Positions 53,470 to 61,979 of a DNA stretch of 64,000 nucleotides are shown in pieces. A program made the translations under genes and the position numbers. The notes beneath the pieces are model-generated. The model worked only from the letters and a program-made list of their open reading frames with translations. It ran no database searches and was not told the DNA's origin. Position 1 is the first letter of the stretch; every line of letters begins with the position of its first letter. The DNA lies in the NCBI RefSeq assembly GCF_046348265.1, contig NZ_JAXMEO010000005.1. One strand, given 5' to 3'. Source of the DNA: Pelomonas sp937871895. Lineage in GTDB: Bacteria; Pseudomonadota; Gammaproteobacteria; Burkholderiales; Burkholderiaceae_C.

Positions 53470-54622
53470 GGGTCAATGCCTTCACGATGTCGGTCTGGGT
53501 GAGGATGCCGACGAGCCGGGCTTGCTCGCCGACGATGGGCAGGTGGTGGTGGCCGCTGGCGGCGAAGTAGGGCAGCACCTCGCTGACGGGCCGGTCGTGG
53601 CTGGCCACGCGCACGTGGCGCGTCATGATCTGGCCCACCACTTCGGGCTTGTCGGAGTGCGTGGTCGTGCTTGGCTTGAGCAGCGATTGCAGGCGAGCGG
53701 CGAGGCCCAGATGCTGGCCTGCCTCGGCGGCGCGCAGAAAGTCAGACCGCGTGACGATGCCGACGATGCGCTGCACCCGGTCCACCACGGGCAGGGCCTT
53801 GATCTGGTGCTGTCGCAGCAGGTCCCAGGCTTCTTCGAGCGAGGTGCCGTAGACAACGGTGATCACCGGCTGGGTCATCACCTCGCTGCAGCGCAGCACC
53901 TGCATGCGGTTGCGGTAGCCCAATAGCTCGGCTTCGTGCAGCAGCTCGGCCAGGTCGTCGCGCGGCACGTCCAGCACCTGGTTGTAGCGGGACAGCACGG
54001 CGTCGAGCTCGGCCTCGCCAAAGCGCTGCGGCGTTGCCGAGACGCCCGGCGCCACGGGCAGGCTGACCTGGGCGTGCGGATAGCGGCGGCCGCTGAGCCG
54101 GTTGTAGGCCGTGCCCACCAGCACCAGCAGTAGCGAGTTGAAGGCCACCGGCAGCGCCGCAAAGCCCCAGGCCGTGGTGCCCGTCAAGACCATCAAGAGC
54201 GCCGACGCGCCGCCCGGCGGGTGCAGGCAGCGCAGCAGGAACATCAGTGCAATCGCACTGCCCACGGCCACAGCGCCCAGCGCCCAGACCGGCCCGTGCA
54301 GCAGGTGCAGCGTCGCAATGCCGGCCAGCGCCGAGAGCGTGTTGCCGCCGACCACCGACCACGGCTGTGCGAGCGGGCTGGCCGGCACGCAGAACACCAG
54401 CACGGCACTCGCGCCCAGCGGCGCCACCAGCCAGGGCGAAGCCGCCGCCGTGGCCCCCAGCCAGCCGCGCGCGGCAGCGGCCGTGATCAGGCCGGCCAGA
54501 AGAATGCCCAGCCCGGCCCCGGCGCTGGCGCGCAGGCGCTCGCGCAGGTCCACCTGCATGGGCGCGGGGCGCAGCTGGTGCCAGAGCGACTGGAGGGCGG
54601 AGCGGGCAACGGTGGCGGGCAT
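53459..54622 (-). CDS. HPP-family membrane protein with two CBS domains
   Basis: 387 residues from the ATG at 54622. The N-terminal HPP domain has four membrane segments and the motif LHPPGGASALL; LGASAVLVFCVPASPLAQPWSVVGGN is also typical. The C-terminal half has two CBS motifs (VMTQPVITVVYGTSLEEAWDLLRQHQIKALPVV and IMTRHVRVASHDRPVSEVLPYFAASGHHHLPIV), which often bind adenine nucleotides. Some HPP proteins are involved in nitrite transport in plastids; the bacterial role is unclear. Confidence 0.88.
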   Translation of the reverse strand: MPATVARSALQSLWHQLRPAPMQVDLRERLRASAGAGLGILLAGLITAAAARGWLGATAAASPWLVAPLGASAVLVFCVPASPLAQPWSVVGGNTLSALAGIATLHLLHGPVWALGAVAVGSAIALMFLLRCLHPPGGASALLMVLTGTTAWGFAALPVAFNSLLLVLVGTAYNRLSGRRYPHAQVSLPVAPGVSATPQRFGEAELDAVLSRYNQVLDVPRDDLAELLHEAELLGYRNRMQVLRCSEVMTQPVITVVYGTSLEEAWDLLRQHQIKALPVVDRVQRIVGIVTRSDFLRAAEAGQHLGLAARLQSLLKPSTTTHSDKPEVVGQIMTRHVRVASHDRPVSEVLPYFAASGHHHLPIVGEQARLVGILTQTDIVKALTHAA

Positions 54623-54762
54623 GAGCGGGGCGGATTCTCGTCGCGGGGCCCGGCGCCCGGGCTGCCCGCGATGAGTCCGTGCCATGCCCTGGCACCCAGC
54701 CATGAAATGAGCCAGGCCTGGCGGCAAGCGCGGGCCCGGGGCGGGTGGAGGACGCGGGCGCC

Positions 54763-55314
54763 TCAGCGCGCCAGCGTCAGCAGGGATTTGAACTGCTCCT
54801 TGAGCGCCAGAGCCTCGGCCCGCTTGGCACGGGTCGCGGCGCGTTGGTAGGCGGCTTCGGCCTTCTCGCGCAGTGCGATGGCTTGCAGCAGCGCTTCCTG
54901 GTAGCGCTCAGGGGTGTAGGTGTTCTCGGTGCCAATGTAGACGCTGCGCGCCTGAGGCGTGTCGCCAAAGCGCGGCAGCGTCACGGCAAAGCTGCAGTCG
55001 CGCACGCGGCTGCCGGCGCGCTGGCGCACCACGGGGCCCGAGATGCCCGAGGGCAGGTCGGTCTGCTTGCGGCGGCTCGGGGTGCGGCGCAGGCGCGACG
55101 GCGCGGGCAAGGTGGCGATGCGCTTGAGCAGCTCCTTCACGGCCAAGGCCAGCGCGCGGCGGGCGCCGCTGCCGTCATTGCTGTGGTCGGAGAACAGCTT
55201 GGTGCCGCCGTAGCGGAGTTGCCACCCGTGGGTGGAGAGGTGGTCGATGCGCTGGATGCAAGGGGGCACCTCAAAGCGCTCGCCCGAAAAAATCGTGACG
55301 TCTCTGGTGTTCAT
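54763..55314 (-). CDS. Hypothetical basic protein, possible AP2-like DNA-binding repeats
   Basis: 183 residues from the ATG at 55314; a start at 55329 would add five. It is basic, and two segments have a similar beta-strand-then-helix pattern: HGWQLRYGGTKLFSDHSNDG leading into RRALALAVKELLKRIATL, and CSFAVTLPRFGDTPQARSVY leading into ERYQEALLQAIALREKAEAAYQRA. That pattern recalls bacterial AP2/ERF-like DNA-binding domains, but no diagnostic residues allow a firm call. The middle (PSRLRRTPSRRKQTDLPSG) is a basic linker. Isolated gene, with 140 bp before the HPP gene. Confidence 0.65.
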   Translation of the reverse strand: MNTRDVTIFSGERFEVPPCIQRIDHLSTHGWQLRYGGTKLFSDHSNDGSGARRALALAVKELLKRIATLPAPSRLRRTPSRRKQTDLPSGISGPVVRQRAGSRVRDCSFAVTLPRFGDTPQARSVYIGTENTYTPERYQEALLQAIALREKAEAAYQRAATRAKRAEALALKEQFKSLLTLAR

Positions 55315-55400
55315 GCCTGGTCTGAGCATGTGCGGCCACTTGGTGTCTCCACGGGTGGCTCTTGTCCCCTGAGGACTTTCAGTTTAGGGGGGAAAGACCC

Positions 55401-55982
55401 CTAAGCCCCCAGGGTTTGAACCCAAAACGAGGGAAGCGGTTTCCCGGGGATGCGGTGCGCGCCGGGCGGCTGGCCCACCAGGGCCGGCGCGAAGACCTCC
55501 ATCACCCGCAGCGCTGCGCCACCGCGCGTGAAGACCGAGCTGCGCGACCACTGCAGGCCCGCTGACGGCAGCCCCTGGCCGGCTTGTTGCCAGCTGCGCG
55601 CAAGGCCGCGTCGCGTGGCGCCCACACGTGGCAGCCGCAGCGGGCACAAAGCACTGCGCTGGATGCGCGGGTCGCCATAGAGCAGATGGGCCAGCGGGCG
55701 GCTGCCCAGGCCCTTGAGCGCCTTCCAGGGGCCCCGCGTGGCGCGGAGCAGCACGGCCGAGCGGGCCCAGACCACCGGCTCGCCGCCCACGTGCAACAGC
55801 ACCTCGCGCACCAGGCTCGGGCCGCGTGCGCCCAGGGCCGCGCGCTCGGCCGCTTGCAGGCGGGCCAGTCCCTGGCGCAGTACCTGCACCTCAAAGCCCT
55901 GGCCCAGCGCGGCCAGGCGGCGACTCAGTGACCCCGGCGCCATCACCCAGGGGCGCAGGCCGCCCCGCGTAGCCAGCCCCAT
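55401..55982 (-). CDS. ubiC: Chorismate pyruvate-lyase
   Basis: 193 residues. It splits chorismate into 4-hydroxybenzoate and pyruvate, the first committed step of ubiquinone synthesis. Family signs: WVMAPGSLSRRLAALGQGF, VREVLLHVGGEPVVWARSAV, PLAHLLYGDPRIQRSAL and RSSVFTRGGAALRVMEVFAP with the catalytic Arg and Glu positions. The start overlaps the GMC gene stop (TGATG). An inverted repeat TTAGGGG/CCCCTAA straddles its stop codon. Confidence 0.87.
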   Translation of the reverse strand: MGLATRGGLRPWVMAPGSLSRRLAALGQGFEVQVLRQGLARLQAAERAALGARGPSLVREVLLHVGGEPVVWARSAVLLRATRGPWKALKGLGSRPLAHLLYGDPRIQRSALCPLRLPRVGATRRGLARSWQQAGQGLPSAGLQWSRSSVFTRGGAALRVMEVFAPALVGQPPGAHRIPGKPLPSFWVQTLGA

Positions 55983-57628
55983 CAGTCGCGGGCCATCCAG
56001 CGTGCCGCCTTCTCGGCAATCATCAAGGTGGGCGAGCCCGTGTTGCCGCTGGTGATGGTGGGCATGACGCTGGCGTCGGCAATGCGCACGCCGCTCACGC
56101 CGCGCAGGTGCAGGTGCGGGTCGGTGACGGCCAGCGGGTCGTCATCGCGGCCCATCTTGCAGGTGCCCACCGGGTGGAAGATGGTGGTGCCGATCTCGCC
56201 GGCCAGGCGTGTCAGGTCCTCGTCGCTCTGGTACTGGGCACCGGGGCGGAACTCCTCGGGCCGGTAGCGCGCCAGGGCCGGCTGGGCCACGATCTGGCGG
56301 GTGAGGCGCAGGCTCTCCAGCGCGACCCGGCGGTCTTCCTCGGTGGCGAGGTAGTTGGGCGCAATCGCGGGCGGGGCGCTCGGGTCACTGGAGCGCAGCC
56401 GCACGCTGCCACGGCTGCTGGGGTTGAGGTTGCAGACGCTGGCCGTGAAGGCATTGAAGCGGTGCAGCGGCTCGCCAAAGGCGTCCAGCGACAGCGGCTG
56501 CACGTGGAACTGCAGGTTGGCCCAGGGCTGCCCGGGGCTGGAGCGCGCAAAGGCCCCGAGCTGCGAGGGCGCCATGCTCATCGGCCCTGTGCGACGCAGC
56601 AGGTACTCCAGGCCGATGGCCGCCTTGCCCCACCAGTGCGCGGCGCGCGTGTTCAGCGTGGGTGCGCCCGAGACCTTGAAGACGGAGCGGATCTGCAGAT
56701 GGTCCTGCAGATTGGCGCCCACGCCGGGCATGTCGCGCTCGACCTTGATGCCGAGCGACTGCAGCAGCTCGGCCGGCCCCAGGCCGCTGAGCTGCAGGAT
56801 CTGCGGTGTGCCGATGGCGCCGGCCGCCAGCACCAGCTCGCCGCCCGGCTCCAGCCAGGGGTGCTCCATGCCGTGCGGTGTCATCACCTCCACGCCCGCG
56901 CAGCGCAGCCCGCTGTCGTCGTGCATCAGGCGCAGGCGCTGGACCTGGGCCCCCGTCCAGAGCTCGAAGTTGGGCCGCCCATAGCAGGTCGGCCGCAGGA
57001 AGGCCTTGGCCGTGTTCCAGCGCAGGCCACCGCGCTGGTTGACCTCGAAATAGCCGACCCCGAAGTTGTCGCCCGCATTGAAGTCCGGCGTGGGCGGGAT
57101 GCCAGTCTGGCTGGCAGCCTCAGCGAAAGCGTCGAGGATCTCCCAGCGCAGCCGCTGGCGCTCGACGCGCCATTCGCCGTCGCGGCCATGGAATTGCGCA
57201 GCGTCCGCTGGTGGCTCCTTGCCATCCAGTCGCCAGTGGCTCTCGTGCAGCTTGAAGGCCTTCAAGACCGAAGCCCAGCGCCAGGTGTCGTCCCCCGTCG
57301 CATCGGCCCAGGCCTCGTAGTCCCGCGCCTGGCCGCGCATGTAGATCATGCCGTTGATGCTCGATGAGCCGCCCAGCACCTTGCCTCGCGGGTAGCGCAG
57401 GCGCCGCCCGTTCAGCCCGGCCTCCACCTCGGTCTCGTAGCACCAGTCCGTGCGCGAGTTGCCGATGCACTTCAGGTAGCCCACCGGGATGTGCACCCAG
57501 TGATAGTCGTCCCGCCCCCCGGCCTCGATCAGCAGCACCCGCCGCTTGGGGTCGCGGCTCAGCCGGTTGGCCAGCAAGCAGCCGGCCGAGCCGGCGCCAA
57601 CGATGATGGTGTGGAAGCCTTGCGCCAT
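55982..57628 (-). CDS. GMC-family oxidoreductase (choline dehydrogenase-like)
   Basis: 548 residues. FAD-binding IIVGAGSAGCLLANRLS at the N-terminus, GMC signature 1 (YPRGKVLGGSSSINGMIYMRG), signature 2 (AAGAIGTPQILQLSGLGP) and C-terminal HPVGTCKMGRDDDPLAV with the active-site His, plus TSGNTGSPTLMIAEKAA. It is closest in pattern to BetA/AlkJ-type alcohol dehydrogenases; the substrate is unknown. Coupled to ubiC by overlap, though no metabolic link is evident. Confidence 0.92.
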   Translation of the reverse strand: MAQGFHTIIVGAGSAGCLLANRLSRDPKRRVLLIEAGGRDDYHWVHIPVGYLKCIGNSRTDWCYETEVEAGLNGRRLRYPRGKVLGGSSSINGMIYMRGQARDYEAWADATGDDTWRWASVLKAFKLHESHWRLDGKEPPADAAQFHGRDGEWRVERQRLRWEILDAFAEAASQTGIPPTPDFNAGDNFGVGYFEVNQRGGLRWNTAKAFLRPTCYGRPNFELWTGAQVQRLRLMHDDSGLRCAGVEVMTPHGMEHPWLEPGGELVLAAGAIGTPQILQLSGLGPAELLQSLGIKVERDMPGVGANLQDHLQIRSVFKVSGAPTLNTRAAHWWGKAAIGLEYLLRRTGPMSMAPSQLGAFARSSPGQPWANLQFHVQPLSLDAFGEPLHRFNAFTASVCNLNPSSRGSVRLRSSDPSAPPAIAPNYLATEEDRRVALESLRLTRQIVAQPALARYRPEEFRPGAQYQSDEDLTRLAGEIGTTIFHPVGTCKMGRDDDPLAVTDPHLHLRGVSGVRIADASVMPTITSGNTGSPTLMIAEKAARWMARD

Positions 57629-57649
57629 GGGTGCGCGACCATAGCAGGC

Positions 57650-58288
57650 TCAGAGGGTGCGGGCGCCCAGGATGGGAAAGAGCTTGGTCAGCCCATCCGC
57701 CAGCAACTCCACGGCCACCGCCGCGAGGATCAGGCCCATCAGGCGGGTCATGATGTTGATGCCCGTGCTGCCCAGCGCCTTGGCGATGCGGCCCGAGGCC
57801 ATGAACACCACCCAGGTCACGGCGCCGACCACGACGCCATAGCCCACCAGCACGGCCAGCTCCCACCACTGGCGGGTCTTCTCGGCGTAGATGACCATGG
57901 TCGAGATCGTGGCAGGGCCCGTCAGCAGCGGGATGGCCAGCGGCACCACGGCGATGCTCGCGCCGGCGTCTACCTTGCTCGTGCCTTCGCTCACGTCCTC
58001 CTTGCGCCCCTCGGCGGGCTGGGCGTTCAGCATGGCCAGTGATGAGATCAGCAGCAGGCAGCCGCCCCCGACTTGGAAGCTGGCCAGCGAGATGCCGAAG
58101 AACTCGATGATGCGCAGCCCACAGAGCGCGCTCAGCGCGATGACGGCGCCGGCCGTGAAGGCGCTGACCGCGATCGTCCGCCGCCGCTGGGCCGGGCTGA
58201 AGCTGGCCGTGAAATGGATGAAGAAAGGCACCACGCCCACCGGGTTCACGATGGCCAGCAAGGTGACCAGGGGCTTGAAGATCTCCAT
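57650..58288 (-). CDS. MarC-family integral membrane protein
   Basis: 212 residues from the ATG at 58288 (AGGAG upstream). Six hydrophobic segments; LLAIVNPVGVVPFFIHFTA, VVPLAIPLLTGPATISTMVIYA and INIMTRLMGLILAAVAVELLADGL are the conserved UPF0056/MarC blocks. Early links to multiple antibiotic resistance were not confirmed, and function remains unclear. The 348 bp to the next gene contain the promoter regions of both divergent genes. Confidence 0.92.
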   Translation of the reverse strand: MEIFKPLVTLLAIVNPVGVVPFFIHFTASFSPAQRRRTIAVSAFTAGAVIALSALCGLRIIEFFGISLASFQVGGGCLLLISSLAMLNAQPAEGRKEDVSEGTSKVDAGASIAVVPLAIPLLTGPATISTMVIYAEKTRQWWELAVLVGYGVVVGAVTWVVFMASGRIAKALGSTGINIMTRLMGLILAAVAVELLADGLTKLFPILGARTL

Positions 58289-58512
58289 CCAACGACTCCT
58301 CGCCGGCATTGTGAGGGTGGCTTGGCGCTTGGCTTAGGCCATGCTGGCGCCGATGAATCAAGGGTTTACCCGCCCTACGCCAGGAGTATCCGGCTCGGTA
58401 ACTCGACGTTAGCGCTAACCCCGCGCGGGCTTGCTGCGGCATGCGGCGGAACTGGATTGGGGACAGGGTTTCTGTGCGTTAACAATTAACAACAAGGGGT
58501 GAAACGGGCGGC

Positions 58513-58537
58513 ATGGGCGCTCGGGGCGTGCGCCCAT
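58513..58537. promoter_or_regulatory. Inverted repeat ATGGGCGC-N9-GCGCCCAT in the RRM-gene leader region
   Basis: Perfect 8-bp arms overlap a CATAAT (58535-58540) that may be the -10 box of the RRM gene, about 100 bp before its ATG. The rest of 58289-58636 has AT-richer spots (TTAACAATTAACAAC near 58480) and no gene. The dyad could be an operator or a 5' hairpin. Confidence 0.45.
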
Positions 58538-58636
58538 AATCAAGAGGCCTGTGTCAGCAAGCGGCGCCTTCAGTGATCACGATGGGTTGAAGCTCGACAT
58601 GGTTTTCCGAGTTTGACGAGAGAGAAGGGCTTCCCC

Positions 58637-59137
58637 ATGGGAAACAAGCTATATGTGGGCAACCTTGCCTACAGCGTGCGTGATGAGTCGCTGCAGCAGG
58701 CGTTCGCGCAGTTCGGCAATGTGGCTTCGGCCAAGGTGATGATGGACCGTGAAACCGGCCGCTCGAAGGGCTTCGGCTTTGTCGAGATGGGCTCGGACGC
58801 GGAAGCGCAAGCTGCCATCAACGGCATGAACGGCCAAACCCTTGAAGGGCGTGCCGTGGTCGTCAACGAGGCACGTCCTCGTGAAGAGCGTCCCGGTGGC
58901 TTTGGCGGCGGCGGCGGTGGCCGTGGCGGCTTTGGCGGCGGCGGTGGCCGTTCCGGTGGCTTCGGCGGCGGCGGCGGTGGTGGTTACGGCGGTGGCGGCG
59001 GTGGCGGCTACGGCGGTGGCGGTCGCTCCGGCGGTGGCGGCTACGGCGGCGGTGGCGGCGGTCGCTCCGGCGGCGGCGGTGGCTACGGCGGTGGCGGTGG
59101 TGGCTACGGCGGCGGTGGCCGTTCGAGCGGCTACTGA
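58637..59137 (+). CDS. Glycine-rich RNA-binding protein with one RRM
   Basis: 166 residues. The N-terminal RRM (about 1-80) has both signature motifs: KLYVGNLAY (RNP2) and SKGFGFVEM (RNP1). The remaining ~85 residues are almost only Gly with Tyr, Phe, Arg and Ser, in GGYGGGG and GGRSGGG units, like plant and cyanobacterial cold-induced GRPs. Such proteins bind single-stranded RNA and are often cold-shock regulated; the long leader here fits that. The repeat-coding DNA is a simple GGC/GGT array prone to slippage, so length may vary among strains. AGAGAAGG upstream of the ATG supports this start. Confidence 0.93.
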   Translation: MGNKLYVGNLAYSVRDESLQQAFAQFGNVASAKVMMDRETGRSKGFGFVEMGSDAEAQAAINGMNGQTLEGRAVVVNEARPREERPGGFGGGGGGRGGFGGGGGRSGGFGGGGGGGYGGGGGGGYGGGGRSGGGGYGGGGGGRSGGGGGYGGGGGGYGGGGRSSGY

Positions 59138-59159
59138 GCCCACGGCTTTGCCAAGCAAG

Positions 59160-59183
59160 AAGCGCCCTCCGGGGCGCTTTTTT
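59160..59183 (+). terminator. Rho-independent terminator after the RRM gene
   Basis: Stem AAGCGCCC (59160-59167) with GGGCGCTT (59172-59179), loop TCCG, T-run to 59183. It lies between convergent genes, 23 bp past the RRM stop. Confidence 0.9.
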
Positions 59184-59238
59184 CTTGGCTGAAGTTCTTG
59201 CCTGAGTTTTGCCTGGGCGAGGGGGCCAGAAAGCCCGC

Positions 59239-61551
59239 TCAGAGCAGCAGCGCGGCCTTCACAAAGACTTCGTGAGAGCGCTGCAGCCCGGGGCTGAGCC
59301 GCGCCTGCATCCAGCCAATGCTGACCACGCGCGTCAGGCCGATGCGGTGTTGCAGCAGCGCGGTGAACTGTGTGTCCCGCGATTGGGCTGCGGCCAGCCC
59401 GGGCTCGGCCCGGCGTTGGTAGCGGCCTTGCTGGGCGATCAGCCGGATCAGGTCGCGCGGGCTGAGGTGCAAGACAACGAGGCTGCGGGCGCTGCGGTCG
59501 ATCAAGGCTTGCTGGCCTTGCGGGTTCGCCACCATCACCAGCGCCAGGCGCTGTTCGAACTCCAGCCAGCGCCCTCCCGGCAGTGGCAGTCGCCACTTCG
59601 ACTCGGTCTGTGCCTGCACGCCGCGCCCCACGCGGTCGGCCTCGATGTCGAGCAAGCGCCCGACGGTGAGATCGACGTTGAGGAAGTTCCAGGTCTCGCC
59701 CGGCATGCTTTCCAGCCCGATTGCCAGATGCGGCGTGTCGTGCAGACGGCCCTGCGCGTGGGCGCGTTGGCGGTCGATGCCGAGATGACCCCAGACGCCG
59801 GTGCTGCGCGCCGTGGCGAACCAGAAGCCGGGCTGCACATGTTGCTCCACCACCAGGCCGGCCGGTACGCCGAGCAGCGGGTCGGCCAGGGTGCGCGTCT
59901 GACGCACTTGCAGCTGGGCTTCAGACTCATAAATCGGCAGGCCAGCCACCTCGTGCGCGCCCAGGCGCCGGATCAGCCAGGCCATGCCGCGCCGCACGCC
60001 GCTCTGGCTGACAAAGCCGTTGTCGTTGGCAAAGCGCGGGCTCACCTCCTCGGCGTTCACGTGGGCGATCCAGTCGGCGTCCTTGTAGCGCCAGCCCAGC
60101 CAGCCGCGATGGCCTGACTGCGCGTCGATGCGCTGCGGCTGGCCTTGGGCATCAAAGCCCAGGGTCGTGCGCGAGGCCAGCAGGTGGCCGCGCCAGAGCG
60201 AGGCCTCGGAGGCGCGCCAGACAAAGTCGCTGCCAAGCACGTCGGTGCGTCGGCCGTCCCGCCAGTCGCGCAGTGAAGCGAGTGCCGCCACGCCGAGGTC
60301 GCCCCATTGCTGCCGCGCGCGTCCAAAGCTGGCGAGCGACTGGCGCGGCTGCGCGTGGCTGGCCGTACCAAAGGCGCCAGGCCGCAGCACCAGGCCGCCC
60401 CCGGCGTCGCGCAGGCTCAGCAGCGTGGCCTCGGCGCCTTCGCCGCGCCAACTCGCGCGCAAGCCGGCGTCGGGGTCGGTGATGGCGCGGGTGTAGAAGG
60501 CCGGCAGCGTGCGGTTCTCGCCGGTCTCGTCCGGCAAGGTCTGACCCACCAGCTCGGCGCTCTCCAGAAAGAAAGGGCGCTTCTCCGGCAGGCTGAGCGC
60601 GAAGCGCGTGTTGCCGCTGAGCTGGGGCGCATCGATCTCGACCTGCGAGAAGTCGGGGTTCAGCGTTGCGTCGATCACCCAGTCGGCATTCGGGCGCCAC
60701 TTGATCTCGGCGCCGAGCAGGCTGCGCCGCTCGCGCGTGGTCACGCCCGATTCATCGCGGCGCTGCACGCTGCGAAGGGTCAGCTCGGGGCGCAGGCTCA
60801 GGAAGCTGCGGCCGCGCACCTCCTCGGCCAGCCCGTCCAGGCCTTCCAGCACCGGCATTTCGGCGATGAAGCTCAGCGCGTCCTTGTCGAGCTTGGGGCT
60901 GCTGACGTTGATCACGTTGCTGTCGCGCGGGATGCTGCGCGTGACCATCACGCGCCAGGGCAAGGCGCCCGCGCCCGCATAGCGCAAGCTCGCCAGCGGC
61001 CAGCGCAGTTCGACGCTGTAGCCATCGGGCAGATGCTGCACGGCGGCTTGCAGGTCGAAGTCGGGGGCCGGGTCCTCGACATCGTCCTCGGCGGTGAAGA
61101 GGCCGTCACCGATGACGCCGGCCGCGTTCACGCGTGCGTACTGAGCGGTGCGCCGCTGGCCCAGAGCGTCGATCAGCACGCCGACAAAGTCCTGGTCGCG
61201 CCGTACCTGGTCGCGCCGCGCCAGCGGGGCGCGGATCAAGGCCGGGTTGGGGTCAAAGGCCTGGATGCCAAAGACCAAGGCATCACGCGTGAGCACCACC
61301 TGCACGGTGGTGCGCCACTGCGCGGGGCGCTTGTCCTCGGGCAAGAACTGAACGAAGCGGTCGTAGACCGGCGCCTCGCGCCAGACGGCGTCATCGAGGC
61401 GGCCGTCGATCATGGGCTCGGGGGTGTTGGCGGGGAGGCGCCAGGCGGTGAGGGCGTCAGTCACAGGGCGCGGGCTGTTCGTGGCCGACACCGAAGTGCC
61501 CAGCGCACAAAGCACCGCAGCCCCGACGCATCGGGTCAAGAAATGCAGCAT
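59239..61551 (-). CDS. Exported DUF5916 protein with CBM9-like N-terminus
   Basis: 770 residues with a signal peptide (CVGAAVLCALGTSVSA). The CBM9-like domain (about 45-235) starts PMIDGRLDDAVWREAP and includes LVFGIQAFDPNP and GYSVELRWPLASLRY. The DUF5916 region follows: GAEIKWRPNADWVIDATLNPDFSQVEIDAPQLSGNTRFALSLPEKRPFFLE, then many beta-strands ending near the C-terminus, suggesting an outer-membrane barrel. Function is unknown; members occur with carbohydrate or protease systems. Upstream lie a palindrome and a possible 8-codon leader. Confidence 0.87.
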   Translation of the reverse strand: MLHFLTRCVGAAVLCALGTSVSATNSPRPVTDALTAWRLPANTPEPMIDGRLDDAVWREAPVYDRFVQFLPEDKRPAQWRTTVQVVLTRDALVFGIQAFDPNPALIRAPLARRDQVRRDQDFVGVLIDALGQRRTAQYARVNAAGVIGDGLFTAEDDVEDPAPDFDLQAAVQHLPDGYSVELRWPLASLRYAGAGALPWRVMVTRSIPRDSNVINVSSPKLDKDALSFIAEMPVLEGLDGLAEEVRGRSFLSLRPELTLRSVQRRDESGVTTRERRSLLGAEIKWRPNADWVIDATLNPDFSQVEIDAPQLSGNTRFALSLPEKRPFFLESAELVGQTLPDETGENRTLPAFYTRAITDPDAGLRASWRGEGAEATLLSLRDAGGGLVLRPGAFGTASHAQPRQSLASFGRARQQWGDLGVAALASLRDWRDGRRTDVLGSDFVWRASEASLWRGHLLASRTTLGFDAQGQPQRIDAQSGHRGWLGWRYKDADWIAHVNAEEVSPRFANDNGFVSQSGVRRGMAWLIRRLGAHEVAGLPIYESEAQLQVRQTRTLADPLLGVPAGLVVEQHVQPGFWFATARSTGVWGHLGIDRQRAHAQGRLHDTPHLAIGLESMPGETWNFLNVDLTVGRLLDIEADRVGRGVQAQTESKWRLPLPGGRWLEFEQRLALVMVANPQGQQALIDRSARSLVVLHLSPRDLIRLIAQQGRYQRRAEPGLAAAQSRDTQFTALLQHRIGLTRVVSIGWMQARLSPGLQRSHEVFVKAALLL

Positions 61552-61640
61552 GGAATGAAGACGTGCAAGCCGGGCCGGGAGCCCGGGCGGGTGGGCGAGG
61601 CGCCGCCGCGTCAGCGCGCTGCTGCGGGCGGCATCGTGTC

Positions 61641-61659
61641 TGCGTTGAGGCTCAACGCA
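61641..61659. promoter_or_regulatory. Perfect 19-bp palindrome upstream of the DUF5916 gene
   Basis: TGCGTTGAG-G-CTCAACGCA, 9-bp arms around one base, 90 bp before the DUF5916 start. It has the form of a dimeric repressor operator and lacks a T-run. It lies within the gene-free 61552-61979 interval, which otherwise holds the possible mini-ORF and the left end of the tandem duplication. Confidence 0.5.
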
Positions 61660-61665
61660 GCATCG

Positions 61666-61692
61666 TCAGCAGGGATGAATCACCTTGGCCAT
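61666..61692 (-). CDS. Possible 8-codon leader peptide (MAKVIHPC)
   Basis: On the minus strand an almost ideal AAGGAGGT lies four bases before ATG, followed by MAKVIHPC and TGA. It precedes the palindrome and the DUF5916 gene. It may be a leader peptide, the remnant of a gene cut off when the duplication formed (unit start at 61707), or chance. No homologue was recognised. Confidence 0.3.
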   Translation of the reverse strand: MAKVIHPC

Positions 61693-61785
61693 CTCGACCT
61701 CCTTGGCAGCTGTTCCGCTGCCCTTGCGTCTGGCGCGCACTCTAAGCGCACGGCCGCGCGGGTGCCAAGGGCCATGTCGCCAGGT

Positions 61786-61802
61786 GTGGCAGGCAGGCCG
61801 CA
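61786..61802 (+). promoter_or_regulatory. Weak sigma-54-like site upstream of the PEP-CTERM gene
   Basis: GTGGCAGGCAGGCCGCA has the invariant GG and GC at the right spacing and a partial match elsewhere to YTGGCACGRNNNTTGCW. PEP-CTERM genes are known to be RpoN-controlled in some betaproteobacteria, which makes it worth noting, but a match this loose can arise by chance in GC-rich DNA. Repeated in unit 2 at 63030-63046. Confidence 0.25.
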
Positions 61803-61979
61803 GGTTCAAGCGCAGCGCGGGCCTGCTGGGCGGTGTCAGGTGCCGTCAGAGCGCCCACCCCCCGAGCCGAGGGGGCGGTGGCTGAGCCGTTTGGCTCAGC
61901 TTCCGCGCGGATAACAAGGTCACCCCATGGTGGCCCGTGTCCGGCACGGACGCCGCCCTTGCCTCACAGAGCACTCATC

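Noticed and set aside
55384..55404. TTAGGGG/CCCCTAA hairpin at the end of ubiC as a terminator
   Set aside because: It overlaps the stop codon and has no T-run on the coding strand.
58900..59130. Short repeated GGC/GGT units that could be mistaken for a repeat array or CRISPR
   Set aside because: They are in-frame glycine-rich codons of the RRM protein, with no unique spacers.
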